Shown: in pieces, positions 31,195-39,471 of the stretch
How the letters are laid out: the number at the start of each line of letters is the position of its first letter
Numbering within the stretch: the first letter of the stretch is position 1
DNA from: Metabacillus sp. KUDC1714
GTDB lineage: Bacteria > Bacillota > Bacilli > Bacillales > Bacillaceae
Assembly: GCF_014217835.1 (NCBI RefSeq)
Contig: NZ_CP055263.1
Coordinates: forward strand, 310,001 to 374,000
Length of the DNA: 64,000 nt
Direction of reading: 5' to 3'
The notes under the pieces: generated by a model
What the model was told of the DNA's origin: nothing
What the model saw: only the letters and a program-made list of their open reading frames with translations
Databases searched by the model: none
Program-made: the position numbers and the translations under genes

Positions 31195-31950
31195 CTAAAA
31201 GCCAATTAATGAAAAATACCACCAAATAATTGAATCTCCGAAAAAATAAGCAAGTAATGTACCAGCAATAATCGAAGGTCCAAACGGAACAGGTTCTCTT
31301 TTTTTATACTTACCTAACAAGATACGACGTATTCCATCAATCGTCCCGATAAGCGTAGACAAGAAAAAGGCAAGTAAAACAAGCTTTAATCCTAATGCAA
31401 TCCCTAATAAGCCAAAAAGCTTAATATCCCCGCCACCCATGCCACCTTTACTCACATAGGCAATAAGTAACAGTAAACTAAACGCGACCGCTCCTCCAAT
31501 AATAGAATCATACCAAGGAGCTAACGGATACAACACTCGTTCAACAATAAAAAGAACGAGAAAAAAGAGAATGACCTTATCTGGAATAATCATATAGGAA
31601 ATGTCTGAAACGAGAATAATCATAAATAATGATATTAATGTGAGGGCAATCATCAGCTCATAACCCCAGCCAACAATCATTGGCGAAACCATAAATAGTA
31701 GCCCAGTCATTAGCTCCACAAACGGATAAAGAGGTGAAATCCGAATGCCACACTTTCGACACTTTCCTCTCTGTAAAAGGAAAGAAACAACAGGGATTAA
31801 TTCCACTGCTGATAAAGTATGGCGACACCTCGGACAAGCTGACCGAGGTGTGACGATTGATTGATTTTTCGGGACTCTTAGGCCGACTACGTTGTAGAAG
31901 GAGCCTAGGAGGAGGCCGTAGAGGATCATTAGTACAATATTAATCTCCAT
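31195..31950 (-). CDS. comC: Prepilin leader peptidase / N-methyltransferase (ComC/PilD type)
   Basis: This membrane enzyme cleaves prepilins before the conserved Phe/Leu of GFTLIE and methylates the new N-terminus. It begins MEINIVLMILYG and has LLGSFYNVVGLRVP, two CxxC pairs of the methylase domain (CPRCR, CRKCG), and catalytic aspartates in DISYMIIPD and GGGDIKLFG. Seven or eight membrane segments are visible. I prefer ATG 31950, although a TTG at 31962 is possible; neither SD is strong. It overlaps the end of the pilin gene. In B. subtilis comC lies here and matures competence pseudopilins. It is intact while its neighbours decay. Confidence 0.93.
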   Translation of the reverse strand: MEINIVLMILYGLLLGSFYNVVGLRVPKNQSIVTPRSACPRCRHTLSAVELIPVVSFLLQRGKCRKCGIRISPLYPFVELMTGLLFMVSPMIVGWGYELMIALTLISLFMIILVSDISYMIIPDKVILFFLVLFIVERVLYPLAPWYDSIIGGAVAFSLLLLIAYVSKGGMGGGDIKLFGLLGIALGLKLVLLAFFLSTLIGTIDGIRRILLGKYKKREPVPFGPSIIAGTLLAYFFGDSIIWWYFSLIGF

Positions 31951-32263
31951 CGATATGAGCAATCAATTCTTCTTCAGTTTCGGAGTCAGCCTCTTCCCCA
32001 TTTACTATATTTACCGCATCTTGTCCACTAATAATGAAACCATTTTCACCATATTCAACTTCAAAAGTATCAGTTTCAGGATTTTCAGCTTTAGCAATTT
32101 TAGCTGCATCAATAATTTGAATAGCTTCAGAAACAGTAGCTTTATCTCTAGAATTATCAATAATATTCCCAATCGAAGGAACAGCAATCGCTGCAATAAT
32201 CCCCAATATGACAATAACAGCAAGTAACTCAATCAAAGTTAATCCACGCTGGTATTTCAACAT
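31940..32263 (-). CDS. Type IV pilin-like protein
   Basis: The 107-aa protein starts MLKYQRG and then LTLIELLAVIVILGIIAAIA, the prepilin cleavage site (G/L), Glu5 and hydrophobic N-terminal helix. The rest is a short acidic domain (ENPETDTFEVEYGENGFIIS, ending NGEEADSETEEELIAHIDGD) without the disulfide of ComGC. It has a good SD (GGAGATG upstream). The N-terminus is canonical, so the encoded protein should be processable by the adjacent peptidase. With the pilus motor genes absent here, its present role is open. Confidence 0.9.
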   Translation of the reverse strand: MLKYQRGLTLIELLAVIVILGIIAAIAVPSIGNIIDNSRDKATVSEAIQIIDAAKIAKAENPETDTFEVEYGENGFIISGQDAVNIVNGEEADSETEEELIAHIDGD

Positions 32264-32370
32264 TTACAACATCTCCTTTTCGGAATATGGTTTATTAGTC
32301 CTGGTTCATTAGGCTATATTGATTATAGCATGACACTTATGCTGCAAGTACCTTTTTTTGCCAGAAATTT

Positions 32371-32530
32371 TTATTGAACTTGATTAAAAATATCAAACAT
32401 TGGAACCATGATAGAAGTAACGATTATCCCAACTATTCCGGCAAGGAAAACGATCAGTAGTTGGTTCAACATTATCCTCATAGAAATCGGCATTAATTGC
32501 AAAATCTTTAAAGGCATCTGGGAATGCTGG
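32371..32530 (-). pseudogene. pilC/gspF-like inner-membrane platform protein, C-terminal remnant
   Basis: One frame ends in LLIVFLAGIVGIIVTSIMVP and MFDIFNQVQ*, which matches the last membrane helix of PilC/GspF proteins (IEPLLI-FLG--VG-IV---LPIF). The preceding ADFYEDNVE, which should come just before it in PilC, is in another frame (about 32467-32491). No more of the roughly 400-aa protein is left. The 32530-32640 stretch shows no recognised code. Confidence 0.65.
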
Positions 32531-32635
32531 TATTGTCTATGAACACCTAGCACTCTCCTTCCTTTTTTACCCTGGAAACAGATATCAATCTGATTGTTCA
32601 ACCTTGTTCGATAAAAGAGATAAATTAAGTACAAT

Positions 32636-32676
32636 AAAAATCAGCATTGCAAAAATATATACAATGCTGATTTTTA
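32636..32676. terminator. Hairpin with A and T runs upstream of the pilus remnants
   Basis: AATCAGCATTG and CAATGCTGATT arms with runs on both sides. On the minus strand it ends the folC-GGDEF remnant transcript before the pilC remnant. Confidence 0.85.
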
Positions 32677-32787
32677 TTGTAAATCTTTGGCATTTTTAAA
32701 TAAGCAGAGTAAAAACAAATCTTTCATTATTTTATTCCATGGGAAATAATACTTATTCCCTACACCCTATGTAACTTCTTAACTCAC

Positions 32788-32940
32788 TTATGCAGCTACC
32801 TTATTCCGTCCTACTTTCTTTGCTCCAGTATACATTGCTCAATCAGCATATCGAATGAGCGAAAATGTATCATCTGTATCGATTGTGCTGTGGACACACC
32901 GAAATTTACCGTTAAAAAGACAGAAACACCCTCATACTTA
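32788..32940 (-). pseudogene. GGDEF (diguanylate cyclase) C-terminal remnant
   Basis: Directly after the folC stop one frame reads VFLTVNFGVSTAQSI. The next frame reads DTDDTFSLIRYAD*AMYTGA and then KKVGRNKVAA*. This is the end of a GGDEF domain (the SFGVS and ADxAMYxAKxxGRNRV motifs) with one frame change and one in-frame TGA. Only about 50 codons remain and the catalytic GGDEF loop itself is gone. Confidence 0.75.
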
Positions 32941-34260
32941 TCACCTATAACGTTTATTTATTTCTCGACAATATTCTCGAATATGAGAAATGAAATATAA
33001 TGATCCAGTTGCTACTACAATATCTTCTTTTTGATCTTGATAAGCTGTTAGGAGCTCGTCCAATTTTGACTGCCATGACTCTGAGTATGTTTTTTCATTT
33101 AGCTTGCATGCAGAATATAATTCAAATCCAGTTGCTGCTCTTGGAAAATCAAATGATGTGAAATGCATAGATGTCGCAATGCTTGATAAATGGTCAATCA
33201 TTTCAGCATACTCTTTATCTTTTAATGCACTATACAAAAAGTGTATATTCCTTTTTGGATAATGCCTTGATAAAGTTTCGATTAAACTCTCAACCCCTTC
33301 TGGATTATGGGCTCCATCGATAATGACTTCTGGATTGCTATTCACAAGCTCAAATCGCCCTTTCCAAGTGGTTTTCTCCAGCCCTTTGCGGATTTGCTCC
33401 TCAGTTATTCTTACTTTGTTCATTTGGACCAAATAATCAATTGCAGAGAAGGCTATTGCAGCATTATTAATTTGATGCTGACCTTTCATTGTAATAATCA
33501 AATTTTTAACCGTATTGAATGGTGTTTGAATGGAAAACTTTTCACCTAGATTGTAAAGTTGTTTATCAATAACGTTAATTTCTTCTCCTAAAGTAAATAA
33601 TTCTGCAGCATGAAGTAGTGCGGTTTCAGTAATTACTTGTAAAGCACTTTCGTTTTCTATTGCAGTAAAAATAGGTACTCCATGTTTAATAATCCCAGCT
33701 TTTTCAGCAGCAATTTCAGCAATTGTTGACCCAAGTATATTCATATGATCATAGCCAATATTTGTAATAATTGATAATAGTGGTAACACAATATTAGTTG
33801 AATCAAGTCGTCCACCGAGACCTGTTTCAAGTAATAAAAAGTCGGGTTTATTGTATTTTCCAAAGTAAACAAACATCATCGTTGTAATGATTTCAAATTC
33901 AGTTGGTCCACCAAGCTCTGTTTGCTCAATTTTTTCTACATATGGCTTTACTTCATTGACGAGTTCAAGCATCTCTTGATCAGAAATCGGGATACCATTT
34001 ACACTGATTCGTTCATTAAAGGTTTCTATATATGGAGACGTAAAGCTCCCAACCTTATATCCAGCTTCTGTTAACATATGTTGCATATATGAAATGGTAG
34101 AGCCCTTTCCATTAGTTCCAGCAACATGAATGATCGGAATGCTTCTTTCAGGATGATTTAATTCTGCTAAAAGCCATTCCATTCTTTTCAAGCCAGGCTT
34201 TACTCCAAATTTCAACCGACTATGAATCCAATTTACTGCTTCGTTATAGTGCTCAAACAT
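32941..34260 (-). CDS. folC: Folylpolyglutamate synthase / dihydrofolate synthase
   Basis: FolC adds glutamate to dihydropteroate and folates. The ATP loop GTNGKGSTISYM is at about residues 47-58. The omega loop and Mur-ligase motifs (SPYIETFNERI, LETGLGGRLDSTN, DGAHNPEG) follow. At 439 aa it is full length. The SD GGAGG is well placed before ATG 34260. It is downstream of valS, separated by a terminator-like hairpin. Confidence 0.97.
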   Translation of the reverse strand: MFEHYNEAVNWIHSRLKFGVKPGLKRMEWLLAELNHPERSIPIIHVAGTNGKGSTISYMQHMLTEAGYKVGSFTSPYIETFNERISVNGIPISDQEMLELVNEVKPYVEKIEQTELGGPTEFEIITTMMFVYFGKYNKPDFLLLETGLGGRLDSTNIVLPLLSIITNIGYDHMNILGSTIAEIAAEKAGIIKHGVPIFTAIENESALQVITETALLHAAELFTLGEEINVIDKQLYNLGEKFSIQTPFNTVKNLIITMKGQHQINNAAIAFSAIDYLVQMNKVRITEEQIRKGLEKTTWKGRFELVNSNPEVIIDGAHNPEGVESLIETLSRHYPKRNIHFLYSALKDKEYAEMIDHLSSIATSMHFTSFDFPRAATGFELYSACKLNEKTYSESWQSKLDELLTAYQDQKEDIVVATGSLYFISHIREYCREINKRYR

Positions 34261-34283
34261 ATATGTACCTCCTTCAGGTATAC

Positions 34284-34320
34284 AAAAACTCGGGTGAGCT
34301 TAAAATAACCACCCGAGTCA
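34284..34320 (-). terminator. Terminator between valS and folC
   Basis: GACTCGGGTGG and CACCCGAGT arms, then TTTTTG on the minus strand. folC transcription therefore needs read-through or its own promoter. Confidence 0.83.
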
Positions 34321-34326
34321 TCATAC

Positions 34327-36975
34327 CTATCCTCTTAACTCTTTAATTCTCGCTAAAACGATGTCACGTTTTTCAAGATAATCTTTTGCCTTTGCCTTCT
34401 CTTCTTCAATCACCTTTTCAGGAGCTTTCTTTAAGAAGCCTTCATTACCTAATTTCTTCTGAACGCGTTCTACTTCTTTATCAAGCTTTTCACGTTCTTT
34501 TTCTAAACGATTAATTTCCTCTTCAATATTGATTAATCCTTCAATAGGTAAAATGATCTCTGCACCCGTGACAACAGCTGTCATTGATTTTTCAGAAGAC
34601 GAAAGATCCGTAGCAATTGTTAAAGAGCTTGTGTTACAGAAGCGCTCTATATATGCACGATTGGTTTCAAGCTGATTTAACACATCTTCGTCTTTTGCTT
34701 TTATTTGCATTTCAATTTGTTTACTCATAGGTGTATTTACTTCTGAGCGAATATTACGAACCGCTCGAATTACTTCCACTAATAGCTTCATCTCAGATGC
34801 TGCATGATTGTCTGTTAGCTCCTCATTTACAGTAGGCCAAGCTGCAACAGTAATTGATTCACCATTATGTGGTAATGATTGCCATATTTCTTCTGTAATA
34901 AATGGCATAAACGGGTGTAATAATCTCATCGTGTTATCGAGTACATAGCCGAGAATTGAACGTGTTGTCTTTTTCGCTGCTTCATCTTCCCCGTATAAAG
35001 GAAGCTTTGCCATTTCAATATACCAATCACAGAAATCATCCCAAATGAAGTTGTAAAGAAGTCTTCCAACTTCACCAAATTCATATTTATCAGCAAGCTT
35101 TGTAACATTTTCAATCGTTTCATTTAAGCGTGTTAAAATCCATTTATCTGCAACAGATTTTTCGCCTGTTAAATCTATTTCTTCATAAGTTAAGCCGTCC
35201 ATATTCATTAACGCAAACCGGGAAGCATTCCAAATTTTGTTCGCAAAGTTCCAAGTCGATTCTACTTTTTCATAGCTGAAACGTAAATCCTGACCTGGTG
35301 AGCTTCCTGTTGATAAGAAGAAACGTAGTGAATCAGCACCATATTGATCAATAACTTCCATCGGGTCAACACCATTACCAAGTGATTTACTCATTTTACG
35401 ACCTTGGTCATCACGTACTAAGCCATGAATTAAGACATCCTTAAACGGACGTTTGCCAGTGAATTCTAGACCTTGGAAAATCATTCTTGATACCCAGAAG
35501 AAAATAATATCATAACCTGTTACAAGAACATCTGTTGGATAGTAACGTTTGAAATCAGCTGATTCTGTATCAGGCCAGCCCATTGTAGAGAAAGGCCATA
35601 ACGCTGAACTGAACCATGTATCAAGGACATCATGATCTTGCTCCCAGTTTTCAATATCTGCTGGCGGTTCTTGATTTACATACACTTCCCCTGTTTCTTT
35701 ATGGTACCAAGCTGGAATTCGATGTCCCCACCAAAGCTGACGCGAAATACACCAATCACGAATATTTTCCATCCAGCGTAAGTATGTTTTTTCGAAACGA
35801 TCTGGAACAAAATTTACTTTTTCTTCATCTTCTTGTAGCTTTATTGCTTCATCGGCTAATGGCTGCATTTTAACAAACCACTGGGTTGAAAGATAAGGTT
35901 CAACAACAGCACCGCTTCTTTCACTATGTCCAACTGAATGCATATGCTCTTCAATTTTGAATAGTACTCCTTGATCTTGTAGGTCCTTAACAATGTTTTT
36001 TCTACATTCAAAACGATCTAAACCATTATAAATACCTGCTTTTGCATTCATAGTACCGTCTTCATTCATAACAAGAATTCGTTCTAAGTTATGTCGGTTA
36101 CCAACTTCAAAGTCATTAGGGTCATGAGCAGGAGTTATTTTTACCGCTCCTGAACCGAAGTCCATATCAACATAATCATCACCGACAATTGGAATTTCCC
36201 GACCTACTATCGGTAATACAACTTTCTTACCAATTAAATGCTTATAGCGCTCATCTTCAGGGTGCACTGCTACAGCAGTATCACCTAGCATCGTTTCAGG
36301 ACGTGTTGTTGCAACTTCAATTGATCCAGAACCATCAGCTAACGGGTAACGCAGATGATAAAAGGCACCTTGAACATCTTTATAAATAACTTCAATATCT
36401 GATAGAGCTGTTTTTGTTTGTGGGTCCCAGTTAATAATATACTCACCACGGTAAATAAGTCCCTTATTATAAAGCGTAACAAATACCTCTCGTACAGCTT
36501 TTGATAGGCCTTCATCAAGTGTAAAACGCTCGCGTGAATAATCTAAGCCTAGGCCAACCTTTGCCCACTGCTCACGAATATGACCCGCGTACTCGTCCTT
36601 CCACTTCCAAGTTTCTTCAACGAATTTTTCACGACCTAAGTCATAACGGGATTTACCCTCTTCACGAAGCTTTGCTTCAACTTTCGCTTGCGTTGCGATC
36701 CCTGCATGATCCATCCCTGGAAGCCATAGAACATCATAGCCTTGCATTCTTTTCATACGAGTAACAATATCTTGAAGTGTTGTATCCCATGCATGACCTA
36801 AATGAAGTTTACCTGTAACATTTGGTGGTGGAATAACAATTGTATAAGGCTGCTTCGTTTCATCACCAGTTGCTTCGAAATATTTTCCCTCTAGCCAAAA
36901 AGAATAGCGGTTTTTTTCGATTGTATTTGGATCATACTTTGTTGGTAATTCATGCTGTTGTTCATTGTTTCCCAT
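34327..36975 (-). CDS. valS: Valyl-tRNA synthetase
   Basis: ValS charges tRNA-Val and edits threonine. The 882-aa class I enzyme has the HIGH-type motif [14 protein letters not shown] (about residues 52-65), the CP1 editing domain ([17 protein letters not shown]) and KMSKS ([11 protein letters not shown], about 526). The C-terminal coiled-coil tRNA arm is [20 protein letters not shown]. The SD AGGAGG precedes ATG 36975. It is controlled by the T-box leader at 37.24-37.69 kb. Confidence 0.99.
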   Translation of the reverse strand: MGNNEQQHELPTKYDPNTIEKNRYSFWLEGKYFEATGDETKQPYTIVIPPPNVTGKLHLGHAWDTTLQDIVTRMKRMQGYDVLWLPGMDHAGIATQAKVEAKLREEGKSRYDLGREKFVEETWKWKDEYAGHIREQWAKVGLGLDYSRERFTLDEGLSKAVREVFVTLYNKGLIYRGEYIINWDPQTKTALSDIEVIYKDVQGAFYHLRYPLADGSGSIEVATTRPETMLGDTAVAVHPEDERYKHLIGKKVVLPIVGREIPIVGDDYVDMDFGSGAVKITPAHDPNDFEVGNRHNLERILVMNEDGTMNAKAGIYNGLDRFECRKNIVKDLQDQGVLFKIEEHMHSVGHSERSGAVVEPYLSTQWFVKMQPLADEAIKLQEDEEKVNFVPDRFEKTYLRWMENIRDWCISRQLWWGHRIPAWYHKETGEVYVNQEPPADIENWEQDHDVLDTWFSSALWPFSTMGWPDTESADFKRYYPTDVLVTGYDIIFFWVSRMIFQGLEFTGKRPFKDVLIHGLVRDDQGRKMSKSLGNGVDPMEVIDQYGADSLRFFLSTGSSPGQDLRFSYEKVESTWNFANKIWNASRFALMNMDGLTYEEIDLTGEKSVADKWILTRLNETIENVTKLADKYEFGEVGRLLYNFIWDDFCDWYIEMAKLPLYGEDEAAKKTTRSILGYVLDNTMRLLHPFMPFITEEIWQSLPHNGESITVAAWPTVNEELTDNHAASEMKLLVEVIRAVRNIRSEVNTPMSKQIEMQIKAKDEDVLNQLETNRAYIERFCNTSSLTIATDLSSSEKSMTAVVTGAEIILPIEGLINIEEEINRLEKEREKLDKEVERVQKKLGNEGFLKKAPEKVIEEEKAKAKDYLEKRDIVLARIKELRG

Positions 36976-37037
36976 TATGTTTCCTCCTTTATATAATTCC
37001 GTTTTTCATAACTTGTTGAAATGAAAACGTTATGTAC

Positions 37038-37197
37038 AAAAGCGCAAGCGCCTTGATCAGCCTCAGGCAAATAAGATGATTTAGAATAGAAGGCGTTCTT
37101 TGCCTTCAATTCTAAATTAGCTAGACCCTAGAGGGGCTAGGCGCTGGAGCTGGATGTCGTGCGCCTAGCCACAGTTCAAGAATTTTATAATTTCCTA
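37038..37197 (+). repeat. Dispersed hairpin repeat, copy 3 (valS untranslated region)
   Basis: AAAAGCGCAAGCGCCTTGAT to AGGCGCTGGAGCTGGATGTC and an AT-rich tail (CACAGTTCAAGAATTTTATA). Internal arms are AGAATAGAAGGC and GCCTTCAATTCT. It lies between the T-box terminator and the valS start codon. Confidence 0.92.
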
Positions 37198-37238
37198 AAC
37201 GAGTACAAATCACTTTTGGTGCCTTACCTTCATACAAA

Positions 37239-37687
37239 ATAAAAACTCCTTCCATCCACTAAAAGGACGAAAGGAGAAAATTTTCGCGGTACCACCTTTT
37301 TTCATAGACCAGGAACAAAAGCGCAAGCGCCTTGATCAGCGACGAGAAACAAGAGCACTCCGTATGAGATAAAGGAAACACGAAGAGCGTAAGCGATTCG
37401 ATGTTGACTTAGCGTATAAGGAGTGTGAAGTTCACTAGGCGCTGGAGCTGGATGTCAAAGCGCTAATCCATAGTACAAGAATTTTTATAATTCCCTTAAC
37501 TATAAGAAATACGCAAGCATAGTCTATGCACTCAAGATTTATAACGGTCTACACCGGCTTCTCCTACTTAATTCAAAGAAGCAACTCCTGGGCGACCTTC
37601 CAATTTATCTACGTAAGAAATCTTCCAGCAAATGATTTCTCTCTCTGTAACGAGACAGCAATTGTACTCTTCCCATTCAACGTTTAT
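37239..37687 (-). promoter_or_regulatory. T-box riboswitch leader of valS, containing a repeat copy
   Basis: On the minus strand, a TATAAT (37694-37699) is followed by GGGAAGAGTA and the AGAGAG bulge. An apical hairpin GAAATC-GATTTC holds TTGCTGGAAG. The candidate Val specifier GUC lies at 37594-37596, followed by a purine. AGCCGGTGTAGACCGTTATA and a GCATAGACTATGC hairpin come next. The T-box AAGGTGGTACCGCG is at 37284-37297, and the terminator CTCCTTTCGTCC/GGATGGAAGGAG plus T run is at 37239-37275. Uncharged tRNA-Val should stabilise the antiterminator. The leader is about 450 nt long because a repeat (37317-37498) lies between stem III and the T-box sequence. Confidence 0.92.
37317..37498 (+). 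repeat. Dispersed hairpin repeat, copy 4 (inside the valS T-box)
   Basis: The ends match the other copies (AAAAGCGCAAGCGCCTTGAT and TAGGCGCTGGAGCTGGATGT plus the tail CATAGTACAAGAATTTTTAT). The centre is different, with arms CACTCCGTAT and ATAAGGAGTG. It is in the same orientation as copy 3, about 280 bp away. Confidence 0.9.
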
Positions 37688-37925
37688 CGATTTATTATAT
37701 TGATCTATTCTATATTACTAAAAAAATCTTTTTTTCGTCAATATCTTCACCATTTTTATCTGCTAATATACAGGCACCTATCCCGATTGTAATGCATATT
37801 TTTATAGTACGTAGATTCCTACAAGTATCAAAACATATTTCGTTGTTAATTTTCCGATCATTTTCCATAGAGAAAGATAAGAATTTACTTATTAGCGAAG
37901 GCATAAAATGAGGAGGAGTTGTGAC

Positions 37926-38117
37926 ATGAAGAAGCGGTATAATCCTTACACGCTCCCGCCATGGGTAAGACAGGTGCGAGAAATCGGTATCCAAATTATT
38001 ATTCCATTAACAATTTTTCAAGGTATTCGAACAGTTTTCTTTCCAACATCCTTTGATGTACTATTACTTGCTCTCTTAATTTTGTTAGCTGTTGCGTTTC
38101 GTTATGATTGGATCTAA
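37926..38117 (+). CDS. Unrecognised 63-aa membrane protein
   Basis: The protein begins MKKRYNPYTLPPWVRQVREI and has two hydrophobic stretches (about residues 22-36 and 42-57), ending in FRYDWI. GAGGAGGAG lies about 9 bases before ATG 37926. The ATG at 37908 is in frame but upstream of the SD. It is divergent from valS and convergent with ysxE. I know no function. The AT-rich gap 37700-37907 holds its promoter and that of valS but no other gene. Confidence 0.75.
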   Translation: MKKRYNPYTLPPWVRQVREIGIQIIIPLTIFQGIRTVFFPTSFDVLLLALLILLAVAFRYDWI

Positions 38118-38182
38118 AATTTTGTTCATTTCTTTAAATACATTTATACAGTTGCTATAGATAATCTCCTATTTTTCATTTT

Positions 38183-38217
38183 AAAAAAGAGGCTGACACA
38201 AAGTGTTAGCCTCTTTA
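38183..38217. terminator. Bidirectional terminator
   Basis: AAAGAGGCTGACAC and GTGTTAGCCTCTTT arms between the convergent 63-aa membrane gene and ysxE. Confidence 0.92.
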
Positions 38218-38232
38218 TACTACCACATCGTT

Positions 38233-39261
38233 CTAGCCTGAAGATTCTTCTTGCATTTTCTTTTTCTCTTCAATTTCGGATATCTTCATCACGATGTATT
38301 CAATGTTTTTAAAATGCCAATAAGCTTTTAATAATTGCTTGTTCCTTTCTAACTCAGATTGAGTATTATCATTATGGACGTAGTTTTTAATGATACGACA
38401 AATTCGGTCTGGATAGGCTAGGTAGCTAAGGAACAACAGTATTTCTCCTTTTGTATAAGGATAGCTTTTCTGATACGTATAAAACCAATTAACACAATCA
38501 TTACATTGATTAGGATAAGTCTTTCCTGTATGATTCAAGAACAATAGGAAATCATCAATCGGTGAAGCATATTTTGCACGTTCAAAATTCGTTAAGTACC
38601 CTGCGTTATTTTCATCATATAAAAAATGATGGGCCGAAATCTTTCCATGATTTAATACAATTCTAGTCTTCTCCTTTTCTGCCATTTCCTCAGACCATTC
38701 TTTTAATTTCTTTTTGGAGAAATCGATCGCACGACTAACCTCAATAAAATAGGTTACTGCTTGTAATTCAAATGGTGAAAGATACAATCTTTGTTCACAT
38801 TGATCAACAAATGTTTCATAATATGCCTTTGTCTCTTCCCAATGCTTTGTGATCGCTTCATAATGCTTTTCTACCTCTTGACCGTTTAGTTTAATTTCTT
38901 TTTCTGTACGGCTATGCAGTTTAGCAACTTCTTTGAATAGATATTGATGTCGTGCATCTATTTCATCGTCTGTTTCATTTGGCAGCCAAGGCATAAGATA
39001 AAAATATTCATTGCTATTTTGTGAAATGAATTGCTGATGTCTATTTTTCTTAATTGGTACATAACTAGTGTATCTTTGTTGGTCTAAGTGCGATAATAAG
39101 TCAGCAAAAGTAGGATTGAATTTTCTTGAAAGCTTTTTTAACACGAATGTTCCAGTATTTGTGTAAATTTTTATTGCTTTACGACTAATTTCTTCTGTAT
39201 ATTCAGGCTGGATATCATAATGACTTAATAATGGCTTTATTCCATCAACTTGTATCGCCAA
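38233..39261 (-). CDS. ysxE: YsxE, CotS-family spore coat protein (kinase-like fold)
   Basis: YsxE is a coat protein recruited through SpoVID. The 342-aa protein has an aminoglycoside-phosphotransferase-like fold: YTNTGTFVLKKL (residues about 34-45), MPWLPNETDDE and LNHGKISAHHFLYDENNAGYL. The catalytic HGD is changed to HGK, so kinase activity is doubtful. I prefer TTG 39261, since GAGGTG is 9 bases upstream; the GTG at 39273 lies inside that SD. It follows spoVID after a terminator and a repeat fragment. Confidence 0.88.
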   Translation of the reverse strand: MAIQVDGIKPLLSHYDIQPEYTEEISRKAIKIYTNTGTFVLKKLSRKFNPTFADLLSHLDQQRYTSYVPIKKNRHQQFISQNSNEYFYLMPWLPNETDDEIDARHQYLFKEVAKLHSRTEKEIKLNGQEVEKHYEAITKHWEETKAYYETFVDQCEQRLYLSPFELQAVTYFIEVSRAIDFSKKKLKEWSEEMAEKEKTRIVLNHGKISAHHFLYDENNAGYLTNFERAKYASPIDDFLLFLNHTGKTYPNQCNDCVNWFYTYQKSYPYTKGEILLFLSYLAYPDRICRIIKNYVHNDNTQSELERNKQLLKAYWHFKNIEYIVMKISEIEEKKKMQEESSG

Positions 39262-39289
39262 TGTAGATGACACCTCAAATCCTTTAACG

Positions 39290-39355
39290 AAATACGCAAG
39301 TGCCTTGTTTAGCTCGCAAGCAAACGCCTCTTTACAAAGACAAGCTGCTAGAGCT
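39290..39355 (+). repeat. Degenerate fragment of the dispersed repeat, copy 5
   Basis: AATACGCAAGTGCCTTGTTT and GCTGCTAGAGCTAGA keep the ends, but most of the centre is lost. It is located between spoVID and ysxE. Confidence 0.6.
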
Positions 39356-39413
39356 AGAAAAAGGTTCGAATTTTATGTGCCAAAATCAACAGTAAGCTTT
39401 AACAGAGCCTTTC

Positions 39414-39451
39414 AAAAAAACAGCTGAGGTAAATTTCCTCTGCTGTTTTTC
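39414..39451 (-). terminator. Terminator of spoVID
   Basis: AAACAGCAGAGG and CCTCAGCTGTTT arms on the minus strand, then TTTTTTTG. Confidence 0.88.
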
Positions 39452-39471
39452 AAAGCACTGCAAAATGTCGA

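Noticed and set aside
32011..32232. Leucine/lysine-rich frame inside the pilin gene
   Set aside because: It is a shifted reading of the pilin gene, which has the canonical prepilin N-terminus and an SD.
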